Assembly: GCA_002633005.1 (NCBI GenBank)
Contig: NMRA01000098.1
Span: forward strand, 858,128-922,127
DNA length: 64,000 nucleotides
Direction: 5' to 3'
Origin: Phoronis australis
Lineage: Eukaryota; Phoronida; Phoronidae
The notes beneath the pieces are model-generated. The model was not told the DNA's origin. It did not search any database and saw only the letters and a list, made by a program, of their open reading frames with translations. Shown one piece after another: positions 60,173 to 64,000 of the stretch. Within the stretch, counting starts at the first letter, position 1. Each line of letters begins with the position of its first letter. A program made the translations under genes and the position numbers.

Positions 60173-63100
60173 TCACACAATTCTATTACTGCACATTGTG
60201 TATCTGTCAATCTCTGACAATGGTGGTGCGGGCCCTTTATCTTTATTACTAGGGACAACCTCGCCCTCTGTTGGTGGGACAGCTGAACTATCTGCAGGCT
60301 CAGAGTTCCCAACACCATTTTCAGTCACTCTCTTCTCCTTGACTGGCGATTTTGGCGGTGTTTTAACAGGAGTCTGAGTGTTCTTTGGCAAGTCTTTCGA
60401 GTATTTGGCATCGGTATCCGCATCACTCTGTTTTGATTCTGCACAGCCGTTGACATAACCATGTGACTTGCCTAAGACAATAATGCTACAGAGAAGCTTG
60501 GTCGTTGACAACCTGAAAAAGAGAAAAACCATTGGTCCAAAGCACACATTGCATGCACAAAAATTCGAAACACTTGCAATGCTCCAAAAGCAAAATATTT
60601 TTCTTGGAGAAATGTCACGTTACCAACTAAGCATATCTGGGTGCATCTTCAAACAGCTTTGTGGTCCTAATCAGTCAACCAAGAAATAGTGGTGCATACC
60701 TTCAAAAATGTCTGGTTGTTTAATCAAGCTTTACAGCCTTCTTTACTCAGTCTTTCATAAGAAAAGTTGTTTACGAAAACTGGACAAAGCATTGTTTGTA
60801 AACAAACTGTGCTATATTATCGACACAGTTTGCTAAAACACGCGCATAATTTATGTAGTGATGATGAAACTTGTGACAAATGAGGGCCAGTACACATTCA
60901 AGTAATAAAACAAAATGATGCAGAATGACGTCTGATCATCAGCCAAATTGCTAGTCATAAGGGCTCAGTGCAAGTGGAATTCATATTCAGAGTCGTTGGA
61001 ATGACTCATCACTACAGGGAAGTGGAATTTTGCCATGTACTGCATAAACACTGGTGCTTGTATTTGAAAACATGATAGAAAATATTTAGGAAACAAAAAT
61101 CAACTACCAAAAAATAACTAACTTAGAAACTATCAAATGCCATTAAACATACTTAAACTTCGTTTCCTCCAGAAAAAGGTGAATAACAGCCAAGGCTAAT
61201 GTCTGATTCACTAGAAGAACAGTGGCGTTAATGAAAGATAATTTATTACCATATATAGGCCAATACAATACAGCCCCACGCAGTAACTGTATTGACAGTC
61301 ACCGATTGGCTGATGATGCGATACAATAGAACACCAAGTGGTAGAGGGATGAATCCAAATTTCCTTGATATCAGATCAAATTGATCTGTGTAGGCCTAAA
61401 AGCAAGAAAATTAAACTATCAGTAAACAAAAATGAACAATATAGACAGGGCTTTAATTAATCAGTAAATGAACTGAATTGAGTGCTGTTTTGGTAATATC
61501 ATTATTATCCTGGGACATTTCATTTTATACGATGGCGAGTGTTGAATGTTTTGATATCAAAAGACAACACTGTTTTCTATGAATACTCTGTGGTTGGCTT
61601 GCCAAACCGCTTCATTTTTGCTTTAATTATTTTATCTCACTTTAAAGATTGCCGTGTTTGATTCGGCCAGTCATGTAGAACTCAATGTAACTTAAAGTCT
61701 AACCAAGACAACACGATTTACAAAAGCTTTACACAATAGTCAAGCCTGACATGCACAAAGTCAGGATATCATACTCTTGCCCACTGTAAAAAAAAACATG
61801 TAAACTGCTTCATTTGGCAATAAACCTAGTCTAACCAAGACAACACGATTTACAAAAGCTTTACACATTAGCCAAGCCTGACATGCACAAAGTCAGGATA
61901 TCATACTCTTGCCCACTGTAAAAAAAAACAATGTAAACTGCTTCATTTGGCAATAGACTTGTCGCCAGGTATTACAGCACGATCAGATAGTTATTAATGG
62001 ACTTTCAGCGTCCTCTAAGTCTTGGCCACTTTTTCCACATCCAGGTTGCCAGTCATTAATAATTTAATGTTACCAATCTTTTAGAATTAACAACAAACAA
62101 AATTGACTGGGTTGAGACAGACACAAATTACCCTCAGGTATTTGCTTGAGCTGGTCGGGTATGTTGGCTTCCGGCATAAGCAGGCTTAATGCCAGCATAC
62201 CGCATTTTGGAAAGGACAACACACACAACACAAGAACAGAGTAGTGTGATTTAGTTTCTCCTGTTGTAAGTACATAGATACACTGAAGTCATCAAAACTA
62301 CAAAATGCACCTTCTAGAGTATCAATCATTTAATGTTTCCTAGTTAGAAGATATCAACGTCATGTGAAGCTACAATGGATCAAAAGGAGGAGAGGAAATC
62401 AATGTGGAATTTTGTATTACACTCATTTGGTAAGAATTACTTCCAGTCAAAATAATTAGAAGACCGATAGCATGCTGGTGAAGCTAGTCAACTCACCTGC
62501 CTCTGTCTGCTGCCAATGACATCTTTAGACAGACTGACACAATACTCGTGGTACACCTGCAAACAATAAGCCATCAGTTAGACACTTGAAGTCCTTCTTA
62601 GGTAAAGATTTAATGCTCATTTTCCATTTTTACTTAGTTTATTGTAAATTATAATTTCTAAAATAAAGGTAATATGTGAAACAAGAGCAAACCGTGTGCA
62701 TCGCAAACGACAAAGATATAAGAGGCGCTCGCTTTTTCATTTACTTCCACACTAATGAATTTCAACATGAGTAATGCAGTGTTGAAATGCACCCACAACA
62801 GTGTGTTCCATGGGTGTTTTAATATCATGAAAACGCCCACTAGGCAACGAAGAATACAACAACGCTGTCCAAAAAAGGACCCAGATTTCATGAAAATCCA
62901 ACCATGAACTCTGAAGATACAGAGGCAACCGTAAAAACCTAAAGTTGCCACTACGGAGCACAGCGGTAGTTGGATCGGTCCGAAATTCGTCATCAACTGT
63001 TGTCAGACTCATAGGAGCACATCTGCCAAATCTCTTTAAGAGTCTGCATGGAGTTCAGGAGATGCAGCAGCAGACGACAGAATACGAGATGTGACAACAA

Positions 63101-63634
63101 TATACACCTACATGTAAATATGTGGGCACATAAACATGAGTCTAAGGGATGTTAGTAGTACTTGTTAGCCAGAAATTGGCAAATGCAATTCAGGTGGATA
63201 TTCAGATTACTACTAGGGGGCACTGCAAAAGATGGGTACATCCAATAATCAATGTTGACCATCTTCACTTTAAGCGAAATTCATTTGCTATGATTCTTCA
63301 GGGAGTCTGGCAAATAGAGAGGCCAACATTTAACTGGTAAAAATTGAGAAACAATGAAATACTAGTCCAGTAAAAGTTGAAACACATTCCAACCCAAACT
63401 CTTTGCTGGTAGAGTACACACAAAGTTTCTCTGCACACCCCATATCTCAAAATCTCTTTTAAAGTCACTGTGAATGGGACTTCAGTCAATATACTGACTT
63501 GATTTTCAAAATGGGCACACCCACCTCAGCTGGAATGCCGTTGAATTTTGTAATAAATGCGTGCTTGACCCAGTCGACAAAGACCTCGGAAATCATAATC
63601 ATTAAGATGTCTGGAATGAGAGTCCACAGGTGGT
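60173..63634 (-). CDS. TAPT1: TAPT1, transmembrane anterior posterior transformation protein 1, C-terminal exons
   Basis: Multi-pass membrane protein; in vertebrates needed for axial skeleton patterning and cilium-related functions. Four minus-strand exons lie in the window: 63525-63634 (HLWTLIPDILMIMISEVF..VKHAFITKFNGI), 62497-62556 (VYHEYCVSLSKDVIGSRQRQ), 61250-61395 (AYTDQFDLISRKFGFIPLPL, then a hydrophobic membrane segment) and 60173-60512 (LLCSIIVLGKSHGYV, then a Ser/Pro/Lys tail ending EIDRYTMCSNRIV and TGA). Phases agree across all junctions (phase 1, 0, 0, 2). The first exons lie beyond the right edge, so the protein is partial here (about 217 residues). The conserved end EIDR[YF]T is a family mark. 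Confidence 0.93.
61697..61960. repeat. 132-bp tandem duplication in TAPT1 intron
   Basis: GTCTAACCAAGACAACACGA, TTTACAAAAGCTTTACACA, GTCAGGATATCATACTC, AAAAAAAACA..TGTAAACTGC, CATTTGGCAATA occurs at 61697 and again at 61829, nearly identical. Confidence 0.9.
62640..63500. repeat. Dispersed repeat remnants in TAPT1 intron
   Basis: Motifs typical of the window's dispersed families: CAGATTTCATGAAAATCCA (62880), GTAGTAATC..TAGGGGGCACTG (63207-63225) and ATCTGCCAAATCTC. No coding sequence is seen on either strand between the two TAPT1 exons. Confidence 0.4.
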
Positions 63635-64000
63635 CTGGAACAGAAATCAAATTAAAAGCTACAGAAAATCTTCAATAACTGGAGCTTCTTTTCTACTAAA
63701 AGTTTTAAGTAGAATTTGTTCAAGAAATGACATATTGCAATATTTCCCTTCCAGTGTTTACACTCTCTGTAGACCCTATCATACTAACTTAACTCGAGTA
63801 TGAGCAGAGCGTCCATGTAAACTGTGAAGTTAATTGAACTGTTCGTACCAACTTCGGTAGTTACAGGCATCGAAGTAAACTTTAGGTGATGCTGTCTTCA
63901 TCCAAGTAATGGAAAGGTAACGCTGATGCATCCCGTGCACGCTACAATTTTTTTAAGTGACAATTTAAGAACATTTACAAGTGTTAATTAACATAAAACT
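63635..64000 (-). other. TAPT1 intron, no exon seen
   Basis: Upstream TAPT1 exon sequence expected before DHLW (ending in a segment like RNME..W) is not found up to the window edge. Confidence 0.5.

Overview
This is a stretch of animal genomic DNA. Its genes are split by short introns with GT-AG borders and metazoan protein families, separated by repeat-rich DNA. The proteins look like those of an invertebrate deuterostome or lophotrochozoan, but the species cannot be fixed from the sequence alone. There are no bacterial features. The sequence contains a 768-bp run of N (10851-11618) and five single Ns at 30237, 38762, 44087, 46423 and 47883. Three of these single Ns sit exactly between near-identical copies of the same sequence, which is the mark of two haplotypes laid end to end by the assembler.

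The left half (1 to about 30.3 kb) holds no gene I can recognise. It is a landscape of decayed mobile elements: a 1.47-kb foldback (91-1559), the 3' ends of non-LTR retrotransposons (8.0-8.7 kb and 22.7-23.3 kb, with an inverted reverse-transcriptase piece at 21.6-22.2 kb), GGGGCCCG-ended MITEs around the N gap, a 4.7-kb element with perfect 55-bp terminal inverted repeats nested inside another repeat (13.1-19.2 kb), a broken THAP-domain element (19.3-20.9 kb), a second foldback (23.9-25.3 kb) and a hAT-like element with a 5-bp target duplication (29334-30280).

The right half carries four well supported genes. A class I histone deacetylase of the HDAC1/2 type (+, 30754-45243, 14 coding exons, 515 residues) is complete. 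MLH1, the mismatch-repair MutL homologue (-, 51548-49126, 689 residues), has only two coding exons, which is unusual. LHPP, a HAD-family phosphatase (+, 51672-56970, 7 exons), lies head to head with MLH1 across a 123-bp shared promoter region. The last four coding exons of TAPT1 (-, 63634-60173) run off the right edge. HDAC and MLH1 converge; LHPP and TAPT1 converge. The genes have no obvious common pathway; HDAC and MLH1 are nuclear, LHPP is a soluble phosphatase and TAPT1 is a membrane protein.

The most striking observation is a 250-bp MITE lying inside the first coding exon of LHPP, six codons after the expected start. It breaks the reading frame from the ancestral start but supplies two in-frame ATGs of its own, so the gene may now be translated from transposon sequence. 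Other points worth a second look are the near-complete loss of MLH1 introns, a roughly 98-bp direct duplication flanking the 4.7-kb element, a LINE that looks 5'-inverted, and false duplications that would put an extra exon into HDAC and a second tail next to MLH1.
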